Part shown: positions 57,017 through 64,000 of the stretch, in pieces
How positions within the stretch are numbered: the first letter of the stretch is position 1
Layout of the letters: each line of letters opens with the position of its first letter
Assembly (NCBI RefSeq): GCF_002007605.1
Contig: NZ_CP019799.1
Location: 4,008,001-4,072,000 of the forward strand
Source of the DNA: Cellvibrio sp. PSBB023
GTDB taxonomy: Bacteria > Pseudomonadota > Gammaproteobacteria > Pseudomonadales > Cellvibrionaceae
DNA length: 64,000 bases
Direction: 5' to 3'
The notes under the pieces: generated by a model
What the model was told of the DNA's origin: nothing
Database searches by the model: none
What the model saw: the letters and a program-made list of their open reading frames with translations, nothing else
Program-made: the position numbers and the translations under genes

Positions 57017-59335
57017 GTGGTGACATTTGCAAGACAATCGGTCGCGTTGATCAGCTTGGCGGTGGCTGCCGCTAGCGTTCATGCGCATGAATCGACATTG
57101 AATAAAAAACGCACTTCCAATCCGCAGGTGGAAGAGGTGCGGGTTTGGGGTGAGGCGCGGGACGCGAGTCACGCCGGTTATACCAACCCCACCAGTGTGC
57201 TGACCCAGGAAGACATGGTCAGTATCAATGCGACAACAACAGAAGACCTGGTCAAGTTTGAACCCAGCCTGGTGATTCGCAAACGCTATATTGGCGACTC
57301 CAACGGCACACTGGGGCTGCGTGGTTCCAATATGTTTGCCACCCCGCGCTCCATGGTATTTGCCGACGGTGTGCCGCTGCATTATTTGCTGCAAACCCGT
57401 TGGAATGGTGCTCCGCGCTGGACCATGGTGAGCGCGAGTGAAATTGCGCAGGTGGAAATTCTTTACGGCCCTTTCTCTGCCGAGTACAGCGGCAACGCCA
57501 TGGGCGGTGTGGTGCTTATCGAAACCGCGCTGCCGCAAACCCGTAAAGTACATGTGGATCTGGATTACTTCTCCCAGGATTTCTCTGCCTACGGTTTTTC
57601 AGATCGCCTCACCGGCACCAAAAGCTTTTTCTCCTATGGCGATAAGCTGGGCGATTTAAGCGTTTATTTCTCCTACAACCATCTGGAAAACGAAAGCCAG
57701 CCCCAGTCGTTTTATTACGACTATCGCGCTGCTCCGGCCAATGGTTTTACGCCCGTCACCGGCGCGGTTGTGCAGCGCGATGTCTCTGGTAAGCCCGCCT
57801 ATTACTACGGCGATACCGGCGTAGAACAAGCGACCACCGATAATTTCAAACTCAAACTCGGTTACGACTTTAGCGACGATTGGTCGGCATTGCTGAATCT
57901 CGCCTATGAAGATCGCAATACCCTGCGCGACGCCGCCAACACCTATGTGCGCGATGCCGATGGCAATAAAGTCTGGGCGGGTAATCTGGTGCAAGACGGC
58001 ATCGGCATGAATATCGCGGCCGGGCGTTTGGGTAACAGCGATTTGGAGCGCAAGAGTTTATCCACTGGTTTGCGTGTGAAAGGCAAGCTGAATGATCAGT
58101 TAAGCCTTGAAACCAACCTCAGCGATTTCCGTATTCTCAAAGACAACACCCTCAGCTCCAGCCGCAACCCGCAAGATCCCTTGTTCAATAACACCGGCTT
58201 AACCACCGATTATGACGATACCGGTTGGCAAACACTGGATGCCAAATTGGTGTTGGAAGATGTTGGCCTGGACGGCATGCAGTGGATTGGCGGCCTGCGC
58301 CATGAAGCTTATCGCCTCAATCTGGATCAATATAATTCCGCCAACTGGTTGCAGGGTGACAATGCGGGCTACACCAGCCGCAGTGGTGGCGAAACCAGTA
58401 TCGATGCTGCTTTTGTGCAATTAAATTGGGATATTGCCGAGCGTTGGGATCTAGCGCTGGGTGGCCGCTACGAACAATGGGAAAGTAAAAATGGCTACTT
58501 TAGCCGTCGCAATCCGCAGACCAGTCAGTTTGAATTGATGGATGTGGATGACGTAAGTCGCCATCAATTTTCACCCAAATTTTCACTCGGTTATGTTCCC
58601 GCCGATGAATGGCTGGTGCGTTACTCCGCTGCGCGCGCCTACCGTTTCCCCATAGTGGAAGAACTGTTTTCCCAAAGCCAATCCTATTCCAGTTCCAATG
58701 TGCCGCGCCCGGATTTAAAACCGGAAAATGGCCTGCATCATAATTTGATGTTAGAAAAACAATTTGAAAGTGGTTATGCGCGTATCAATGTGTTTAGCGA
58801 AACTATAGAAGATGCTATCGAATCACAAAACAATTATGCCACGCTGGTTAACACCTTTTCCTCGGTCGATGAAGTGCAAACCGATGGTGTTGAATTTATC
58901 CTCAACTATTCCGGTTTGTTAGTACCCGAGTTGGATGCACGCTTTAATGTCACTTACACCAAGTCAATCATTGAAGATAACAGCACCGCCGAAGGCCCCA
59001 ACCCTGCAACAACGATTGAGGGCAATGACTATCCGCGCATGCCGCGCTGGCGCAGCAATTTATTGCTCACTTATCACCTGAGTGACAAATGGGATCTCAG
59101 CGGCAATTTACAATATGCTGATAAAAGTTATGGCCGTTTGCAAAACGATGATATCGCCGAAGGTGTCATGGGCGCGCAGGATGGCTACACCCGCGTGGGC
59201 TTGAAAACCACTTACGATCTCAGCGAGCAAATTGAAGTCGGGCTCGGCGTGGATAACCTCACCGATGAGCAGAGTTTTGTCGCGCACCCATGGCCGGGCC
59301 GCACAATGTATTTAAGCCTTTCTTACGATATGTAA
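57017..59335 (+). CDS. TonB-dependent receptor, siderophore/metal type
   Basis: 772 residues from GTG 57017 (GTG 57020 is equally possible). A signal peptide ends near SVHAH. A TonB-box-like EEVRVWGE precedes a plug domain with LGLRGSNMFATPRSMVFADG and EILYGPFSAEYSGNAMGG. The barrel ends in SLSYDM rather than in Phe. It is followed five bases later by a PepSY membrane protein, an arrangement typical of siderophore receptors with an inner-membrane reductase. The substrate is probably an iron chelate or other metal complex. Confidence 0.88.
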   Translation: MVTFARQSVALISLAVAAASVHAHESTLNKKRTSNPQVEEVRVWGEARDASHAGYTNPTSVLTQEDMVSINATTTEDLVKFEPSLVIRKRYIGDSNGTLGLRGSNMFATPRSMVFADGVPLHYLLQTRWNGAPRWTMVSASEIAQVEILYGPFSAEYSGNAMGGVVLIETALPQTRKVHVDLDYFSQDFSAYGFSDRLTGTKSFFSYGDKLGDLSVYFSYNHLENESQPQSFYYDYRAAPANGFTPVTGAVVQRDVSGKPAYYYGDTGVEQATTDNFKLKLGYDFSDDWSALLNLAYEDRNTLRDAANTYVRDADGNKVWAGNLVQDGIGMNIAAGRLGNSDLERKSLSTGLRVKGKLNDQLSLETNLSDFRILKDNTLSSSRNPQDPLFNNTGLTTDYDDTGWQTLDAKLVLEDVGLDGMQWIGGLRHEAYRLNLDQYNSANWLQGDNAGYTSRSGGETSIDAAFVQLNWDIAERWDLALGGRYEQWESKNGYFSRRNPQTSQFELMDVDDVSRHQFSPKFSLGYVPADEWLVRYSAARAYRFPIVEELFSQSQSYSSSNVPRPDLKPENGLHHNLMLEKQFESGYARINVFSETIEDAIESQNNYATLVNTFSSVDEVQTDGVEFILNYSGLLVPELDARFNVTYTKSIIEDNSTAEGPNPATTIEGNDYPRMPRWRSNLLLTYHLSDKWDLSGNLQYADKSYGRLQNDDIAEGVMGAQDGYTRVGLKTTYDLSEQIEVGLGVDNLTDEQSFVAHPWPGRTMYLSLSYDM

Positions 59336-59339
59336 CATT

Positions 59340-60656
59340 ATGAATAACACTCTGTCGGCAACCAATAACAACAAAGCGCTCTATCGCACTCTATGGCGCT
59401 GGCATTTTTATGCCGGCGTTTTTTCCATTCCGTTTGTGATTTTATTATCGCTCACTGGTGCGATTTATTTATTCAAGCCTTATTACGAGCACTGGCAAGA
59501 ACGTGATTATCGCGGACTGCAAGTCATGGGCGAAGCACTTGCGCCTAATGATCAAATCAACGCCGCACTGGCGGCGGTCGATGGCGGAAAATTACTGAGC
59601 TATCGCTTGCCGCAAGCCGCCGATGAAGCCGTATTAATTAGTGTGCAGGCAGATACTGTCTGGCGGGTATTTGTAAATCCTTATACGGGCGAGGTGCTTA
59701 CAAAATTCCGCAGCGACGAACAACTGATGAATATTGTTAAAACCATTCACGGTGAATTGCTGCTGGGTAATGTGGGATCAATATTGGTTGAGCTGGCGGC
59801 TTGCTGGGCGATTGTATTAATCATCACCGGTTTATATTTGTGGTGGCCACGCAATGCGCGCGGCATGGCAGGCGTTATTTACCCGCGCCTGCGTGAGGGC
59901 AGCAGAACATTTTGGCGCGACATCCACGCTGTTACCGGCATTTGGATTTCTGTCTTTGCATTATTTTTATTAGTCTCCGGTTTACCCTGGGCGCTAGTGT
60001 GGGGCAGTGCACTCAAAGAAGTGCGTGCAATAGATTTCTCCCAAATTGTACAGGCGGAACAACAGCAGGATTGGACACAAACCAGCCATCAAGAACATCA
60101 AAGCTGGCGCGCGCAAGCCAGCGATGTATTTAATTTAACGCCCGAGGTTCTGGCCGCCGCACAACAATTGCAGTTGCCATCGCCCGTTGAACTCAGCGTT
60201 GCCAACAGTCACCACAATAGCTGGAAAGTCTCCTCACAAACCCCCAATCGCCCACAGCGATCTGACGTATGGCTTAATGGCGACGGCAGCATTGAAAAGC
60301 GGAGCGGTTTTGCCGAGAAAAAATTTCTGGATCGCACCATCGGCATCGGCATCGCTGCTCACGAAGGCTACTTATTCGGCTGGTTTAATTTAGTGCTCGG
60401 TGTACTCACCTGCCTCGGTTTAATCCTCATCAGCGTCAGCGGTTTTATCCTATGGCGCAAACGCAAACCGGAAGCCGTACTGGGCGCACCACCACCCATG
60501 CCTACGCGTGTTGGTTTTGGGGTAGTAGCAATCACTCTTGGCCTTGCAATTTTTCTGCCGCTACTGGCGATTTCGTTGGTTGCGCTTTTGGTTATTGAAT
60601 TTTTTGTGCTACGCCGGTTAAAAGGCGTCAACCGGTGGTTGGGTTTGGGGCGGTAA
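59340..60656 (+). CDS. PepSY-associated membrane protein, probable siderophore-iron reductase
   Basis: 438 residues with about five helices. It starts LYRTLWRWHFYAGVFSIPF, the hallmark of PepSY-TM proteins, with His residues in helices 1 and 3 (TIHGELLLG, WRDIHAVTGIW) and near the fourth helix (IAAHEGYLFGW) that suit heme or iron handling. Relatives encoded next to TonB receptors reduce ferric siderophores at the inner membrane. It lies five bases after the receptor gene. Confidence 0.87.
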   Translation: MNNTLSATNNNKALYRTLWRWHFYAGVFSIPFVILLSLTGAIYLFKPYYEHWQERDYRGLQVMGEALAPNDQINAALAAVDGGKLLSYRLPQAADEAVLISVQADTVWRVFVNPYTGEVLTKFRSDEQLMNIVKTIHGELLLGNVGSILVELAACWAIVLIITGLYLWWPRNARGMAGVIYPRLREGSRTFWRDIHAVTGIWISVFALFLLVSGLPWALVWGSALKEVRAIDFSQIVQAEQQQDWTQTSHQEHQSWRAQASDVFNLTPEVLAAAQQLQLPSPVELSVANSHHNSWKVSSQTPNRPQRSDVWLNGDGSIEKRSGFAEKKFLDRTIGIGIAAHEGYLFGWFNLVLGVLTCLGLILISVSGFILWRKRKPEAVLGAPPPMPTRVGFGVVAITLGLAIFLPLLAISLVALLVIEFFVLRRLKGVNRWLGLGR

Positions 60657-60729
60657 TATTTTTCTGATTGACTAGTTTGTCTTGTCCTTATCATACTCTG
60701 TGACGTAATGAATCATGTGAGTCCAAAAA

Positions 60730-61194
60730 ATGACCTCCTCTCCAGAACTGGTAATGAGTTTCGGCGATGTTGCCCACGCCATTCAGCTTGCGCTTGCGCC
60801 CGTTTTTTTGCTCACCGGTATTGCCGGTTTGCTAAATGTAATGGCCAGTCGCCTTGCGCGGATTATTGATCGCGGTCGCAGCCTTACCGAGCAGGAGCTG
60901 CCATCGCATTTGCAAAATTCGGATGCGCTCCACAAAGAGTTGCACCGCCTGGAGCGTCGCCGCCACTATGCCAGCTTGGCTATTACGGCCTGTACTTGTT
61001 CTGCATTGCTGGTGTGTATGGTGGTGGCGTTTATTTTTTTGCAGGTTTTGTTGCAAGTGGAATTCAAATGGGTGATTAGCTCACTCTTTACGGCATCAAC
61101 CCTGACTCTGATCGTAGGGCTTGCGTATTTTTTGCGCGAGGTGCATTTAGCAACACGCACGGTGCGGATTCAAGTTATCGTCAGGAAAGAATAA
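60730..61194 (+). CDS. DUF2721 membrane protein
   Basis: 154 residues. Three membrane segments are visible (about 15-40, 80-105 and 112-135), with the family motif FLLTGIAGLLNVMASRLARIIDR. The function of DUF2721 is unknown. It stands alone. Confidence 0.85.
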   Translation: MTSSPELVMSFGDVAHAIQLALAPVFLLTGIAGLLNVMASRLARIIDRGRSLTEQELPSHLQNSDALHKELHRLERRRHYASLAITACTCSALLVCMVVAFIFLQVLLQVEFKWVISSLFTASTLTLIVGLAYFLREVHLATRTVRIQVIVRKE

Positions 61195-61308
61195 ATTTCT
61201 AACCTATTAACTCGGTGGTTAAGAAATCATCTTTTACGCTGTTATTATATCGCTGATATTTTTGTGGTGATATTTTTGGTTGGTATTTAACCAAAAAAGG
61301 ATAACAAC

Positions 61309-61620
61309 ATGGACTCTGCGAAAATATCTTCTACTGCTATAGCCAATAAAATAGAAAATAACCCATTCAGCGCGCGGCCTATTTACGGAAATTTCTCATT
61401 GCTGTTGTTGGGAGTGATTTTTATCACAATGCTCCCGCACTATTTCAAATTGTATTCTGCTCCTGCGAATGTGCCTGTTGCCTTTGTTGTACATGGCATT
61501 GTTTATTTTGCGTGGTTTGTATTGTTTGCAGTTCAGTCGAATCTGATTGCGTTAAAAAAATCAGCGATCCATAAAAAACTAGGCTATTTCAGTTTGATTT
61601 TGCTTGCGGCGTTAATCATC
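61309..61620 (+). pseudogene. 5' part of a membrane-protein gene split by an IS3-family element
   Basis: Codes for 104 residues before the insertion, with membrane helices at about 27-45 and 58-80 (VPVAFVVHGIVYFAWFVLFAV). It has a good start (AAGGATAAC then ATG 61309). The frame continues exactly in the fragment at 62886; removing the element and one target copy restores an open frame of about 255 residues (LAALIIISGMQ across the join). The intact protein would be a multi-helix membrane protein of a family I do not recognise. Confidence 0.85.
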
Positions 61621-61683
61621 CGAGTTGCCCACCAATTGTAGACACCCTGTATAGTTAGAAAACCCTATATGGAGGTGCTCACT

Positions 61684-61992
61684 ATGGCACGTAAAAAAAC
61701 ACAAGCTTATACCGAAGAGTTTCGCCGCGAAGCCGTTAAGCGCGCAGAGCAGGAGGGCAATACCACTGCTTCAGTAGCGCGGGATCTCGGTATTAGTGCA
61801 CAGCAAATTTACAACTGGCGCCGTCAGTTTACCCGTCTTTCTGAAAAGCAATTCAATTCGGTGGCGGGGGTCGATTATTCAAAAAATGAAAGTGATGAGC
61901 TGCGTCAATTAAAGCGAAGAAATGCAGAGCTTGAAAAAGAGTTGGCCTTCTTAAAAAAGGCAGCTGCGTACTTTGCGAACCAGCACGAGTGA
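61684..61992 (+). CDS. IS3-family OrfA
   Basis: 102 residues from ATG 61684. A helix-turn-helix (SVARDLGISAQQIYNWRRQF) precedes a leucine-zipper-like segment (LRQLKRRNAELEKELAFLKKA). An AAAAAAG slippery run at 61953-61959 allows a -1 shift into orfB; the orfB frame is open from there to its own GTG. The last base pairs overlap orfB (GTGA). Confidence 0.93.
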   Translation: MARKKTQAYTEEFRREAVKRAEQEGNTTASVARDLGISAQQIYNWRRQFTRLSEKQFNSVAGVDYSKNESDELRQLKRRNAELEKELAFLKKAAAYFANQHE

Positions 61993-62855
61993 AGTACGCA
62001 TTAATTCGTGAGCATCTGGAGGCATTTTCGGTAACGCTAATGTGCCGTGTATTGTCCGTTTCTCGCAGTGGCTTTTATCGCTGGGCTGTTCGGGAAAAGA
62101 GCCAGCGGCAGCAGAAGCGGGAGTGCCGCGAGCGTCAGATTATGGACACCTATGCGACTTACAAAGCACGCTATGGTGCGCCGCGCATCGCCAAAGAGTT
62201 GCAGGCCATAGGTTATCCTTGTTCAGTGAACTTTGTTGCCAATGTGCTGAAACTACAGGGTTTAAAGGCCCACAACGGTAAGGCGTTTAATTATGGAAGC
62301 CATGCCTTGACGATGCACAACGTGTCAGAGAATCTACTCTGGCGTCGCTTTGGCGCGAACAAACCTAATGAGAAGTGGACAACGGATATTACGTATATCT
62401 GGGTTGAAAAGCAGTGGCTCTATTTGGCGGCGGTAATGGATCTATATTCGCGCAGTATTGTCGGTTGGTCGCTGGATACCGGTATGACAGAGGCGCTGGT
62501 CACCAATGCATTACGCATGGCGTTTGAACGTCGGGAAACTCAACCTGGACTAATCATCCACTCTGATCGAGGTGTTCAATATCGGGCGCAAAAATATATT
62601 GATTTTATGGTGCGTCATGGAGCCACTCCGAGTATGAGTAGGAAAGGCAACTGTTGGGATAATGCGCCGATGGAATCCTTCTTTAGTCGCTTGAAAGTAG
62701 AGTTGATTTATACCCAGCAATTTCACTCGATTGATGAGGCTAAATCCAGTATCTTTGAATACATTGAAGTGTTCTACAATCGCTTGCGCCGACATTCCAG
62801 TATTGGTTATGTGGCACCCGCTGAGTTTGAACGAAGGGCAGCGCTAGCTGCATAG
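61989..62855 (+). CDS. IS3-family transposase OrfB (DDE)
   Basis: 288 residues counted from GTG 61989, but probably made mainly as an OrfAB fusion by frameshifting. The DDE core is intact: first Asp in TTDITYIW, second in IIHSDRGVQY, and Glu in GNCWDNAPMESFF. Nothing suggests decay, so the element may be active. Confidence 0.95.
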   Translation: MKYALIREHLEAFSVTLMCRVLSVSRSGFYRWAVREKSQRQQKRECRERQIMDTYATYKARYGAPRIAKELQAIGYPCSVNFVANVLKLQGLKAHNGKAFNYGSHALTMHNVSENLLWRRFGANKPNEKWTTDITYIWVEKQWLYLAAVMDLYSRSIVGWSLDTGMTEALVTNALRMAFERRETQPGLIIHSDRGVQYRAQKYIDFMVRHGATPSMSRKGNCWDNAPMESFFSRLKVELIYTQQFHSIDEAKSSIFEYIEVFYNRLRRHSSIGYVAPAEFERRAALAA

Positions 62856-62885
62856 TTAGAGTGTCTACTTTTTGTGGGTAGGACC

Positions 62886-63341
62886 ATCATTAGTGGTATG
62901 CAAATACTCTATGGCGCGATGAGTAGCTATGATCCGAATTGGGATGCTGGATTTTTGTATTCACGAATTAATTTGATATGGGGCGTTTTACATACATTTA
63001 TCAGTTTTATCATTTTGTGTGGGTTGGGTTTGTTATATCGAAAGCAAATGCATCTGCATAAACGCTTTATGCTAATGGCAGCATTAACCATGATTCCTGC
63101 CTCTGTTACCCGCATTGCCTTCCTTGGCATTATCCCTATAGATGGTACTCTCTTAACGTTATTGACAACCTATATATTATGGTTAACTCCGGTAGTGATG
63201 GATCGTTTGATTTTTAAAGCGGTACATCCAGTTTTTAAATGGGGTGTCCCTGTTTATATAGTGACTCAAGTAATCTGCATAGGATTTATGCCGTCAACCG
63301 GAATCGGTCGTGCTATTGCGTTTCCTTTTGCGCTTCAATAA
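62886..63341 (+). pseudogene. 3' part of the split membrane-protein gene
   Basis: Continues the frame of 61309-61620 for about 151 residues with further helices: INLIWGVLHTFISFIILCGLGLLY, interrupted here for length, then MAALTMIPASVTRIAFLGIIP, and TYILWLTPVVMDRLIF. The ATG inside (62874 frame) is not a native start because it lies in IS sequence. Read alone it cannot make the intact protein. Confidence 0.83.
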
Positions 63342-63535
63342 TTTCCCTAAATTTCTAAATATCGAGCCAAGGCTTTTTAGTTTTCCGGCGTGGCGGATTT
63401 TGCTGGCACCTTGGGCGATGTTGCCTATGCCGTCGGTGAATTTATCGTCGGCAATGAAGGCGGTGATTTCGTTGGCTTCAGCGAATAATTCTTTGGGGTG
63501 CTGCAATCCTTCGCAGGATGGGGGGGGCTTAGATT
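63294..63535 (-). pseudogene. Possible debris of a toxin/Rhs-type gene
   Basis: A minus-strand open stretch without a proper start, containing LFAEANEITAFIADDKF, TDGIGNIAQGASKIR and a basic tail (LLKRKRKRN). It lies directly after the immunity-like gene, includes an eight-C homopolymer (63510-63517 region) and runs into the end of the opposite membrane-protein gene. The style recalls fragments of polymorphic toxins, but I cannot name a domain. Confidence 0.3.
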
Positions 63536-63541
63536 TTTCTA

Positions 63542-64000
63542 CTATTTCCCAAATGCTTTTTTGGCTAAGCTTTTAATGTCCATAATTTCACGTTGTCCCA
63601 TGTTAGCCAGAATTTCTGATTGGATAAAAAAGTCTACCTTGCTAAGTGTTTTTATCGTTTGTTTGCCGCCGAGAAATGGTGCAGGCTCAAAGGCAAACAT
63701 TTCATTTTCTTTTAATGGGCCAAACTTTGTAATTGCTTGTTCAAAAATTGGCTCATCGGTGTCAATATCTTCTAAATCAACGTTTTCTGGCGAGATGACA
63801 CCAAAAAAACCTTTTAGTGAAACATCCTCTCCTTCGGATAGAATACGTTTTTCATCGCTACGCTTAAAAAAAAGTTGTGAGTCAATTATGTCTATTCTCC
63901 AGCTCTGCCCTGTTTTCTTTCCCCATAGTAGCAATGAGCCGAAACCAGTTATAGCTATAACATGAAAGCTGTCGAGGTCTAGTACTCCTGTGCCTTTAAG
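63542..64000 (-). CDS. DUF1851-like (T6SS immunity-type) protein, 5'-truncated by the window edge
   Basis: At least 152 residues; the frame is open to the window end, so the start is missing. Segments I associate with DUF1851 proteins are FGSLLLWGKKTGQSWRIDI, ITKFGPLKENEMFAFEPAPFLGG and a C-terminal Q-R-E-I-M-D-I. Several DUF1851 or GAD-like proteins are immunity proteins for type VI effectors. Base use is AT-richer than in the flanking core genes, which fits acquired DNA. The cognate effector would lie outside the window. Confidence 0.65.
   Translation of the reverse strand, partial: LKGTGVLDLDSFHVIAITGFGSLLLWGKKTGQSWRIDIIDSQLFFKRSDEKRILSEGEDVSLKGFFGVISPENVDLEDIDTDEPIFEQAITKFGPLKENEMFAFEPAPFLGGKQTIKTLSKVDFFIQSEILANMGQREIMDIKSLAKKAFGK

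Larger units (their letters stand above)
61621..62885 (+). mobile_element. IS3-family insertion sequence, 1,265 bp
   Basis: It carries orfA and orfB, with a 1-bp frame offset, between imperfect inverted ends: CCCAC and GTAGACAC are shared by the left end (61628-61646) and the complement of the right end (62860-62878). ATC at 61618 and 62886 is a candidate 3-bp target duplication, or ATCAT for 5 bp. Outer ends are set by the target repeat and may shift by a few bases. Confidence 0.85.

Overview
The window looks like chromosomal DNA of a Cellvibrio-like gammaproteobacterium (Cellvibrionaceae). This is inferred from the leuS-lptE-holA block, rplU-rpmA-obgE-proB, a CE2-type carbohydrate esterase beside other GDSL esterases, a Vibrio-style TtpC/ExbB/ExbD/TonB energiser, large TonB-dependent receptors and ectABC. 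No 16S rRNA gene is present to confirm it.

1-25.5 kb is a purine-scavenging and purine-catabolism locus. The plus-strand arm holds a 5'-truncated adenosine-deaminase-family gene, a TonB-dependent receptor, a dedicated energiser set (DUF3450, TtpC-like, ExbB, ExbD, TonB, TPR), a lipoprotein of the NUP family, and then a ureide-branch cassette: amidase, HpxW-like oxamate amidohydrolase, TauE/SafE exporter, HpxJ/PucG-like ureidoglycine aminotransferase, adenine/adenosine deaminase, AllC/HpxK-like allantoate amidohydrolase and a purine phosphoribosyltransferase. The minus-strand arm holds exported nucleoside-cleaving enzymes (nucleoside hydrolase, a second NUP protein, an MTAN/PNP-like nucleosidase), an exported protein of unknown function and a deaminase paralogue with an altered active-site motif. 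Four copies of a RutR-like palindrome lie in front of three of these genes, so both arms may form one regulon. The inferred flow is: outer-membrane uptake of nucleosides, cleavage in the periplasm, deamination or salvage in the cytoplasm, and ring breakdown to ureides and oxamate. Xanthine dehydrogenase, urate oxidation and allantoinase are not in this window.

25.5-47.9 kb is mostly ordinary chromosome: tRNA-Phe, DUF1456, DUF418 and PilZ proteins, an AmpG-like MFS transporter, ppa, an FHA protein, a SelW-like protein, an MMPL/RND exporter, two GDSL esterases, holA-lptE-leuS, an alpha/beta esterase, a GGDEF-EAL protein, rplU-rpmA, obgE and proB. Strong intrinsic terminators separate several of these units.

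47.9-51.1 kb encodes a PEP-CTERM protein whose body looks like a cohesin domain, next to a large extracellular nuclease ending in a dockerin-like repeat pair. This is a candidate cohesin-dockerin pair that would hold a DNase at the cell surface and could feed the purine locus.

51.2-57 kb is an ectoine locus: a divergent MarR/EctR-like regulator, three dyads in the ectA leader, ectA, ectB, ectC, a translationally coupled TPR membrane protein and a sodium/solute symporter. 57-60.7 kb is a TonB receptor with a PepSY membrane protein, whose ribosome-binding site lies in a hairpin. From 61.3 kb an IS3-family element interrupts a membrane-protein gene, and the window ends in an immunity-like gene (DUF1851 type) with possible toxin-gene debris.
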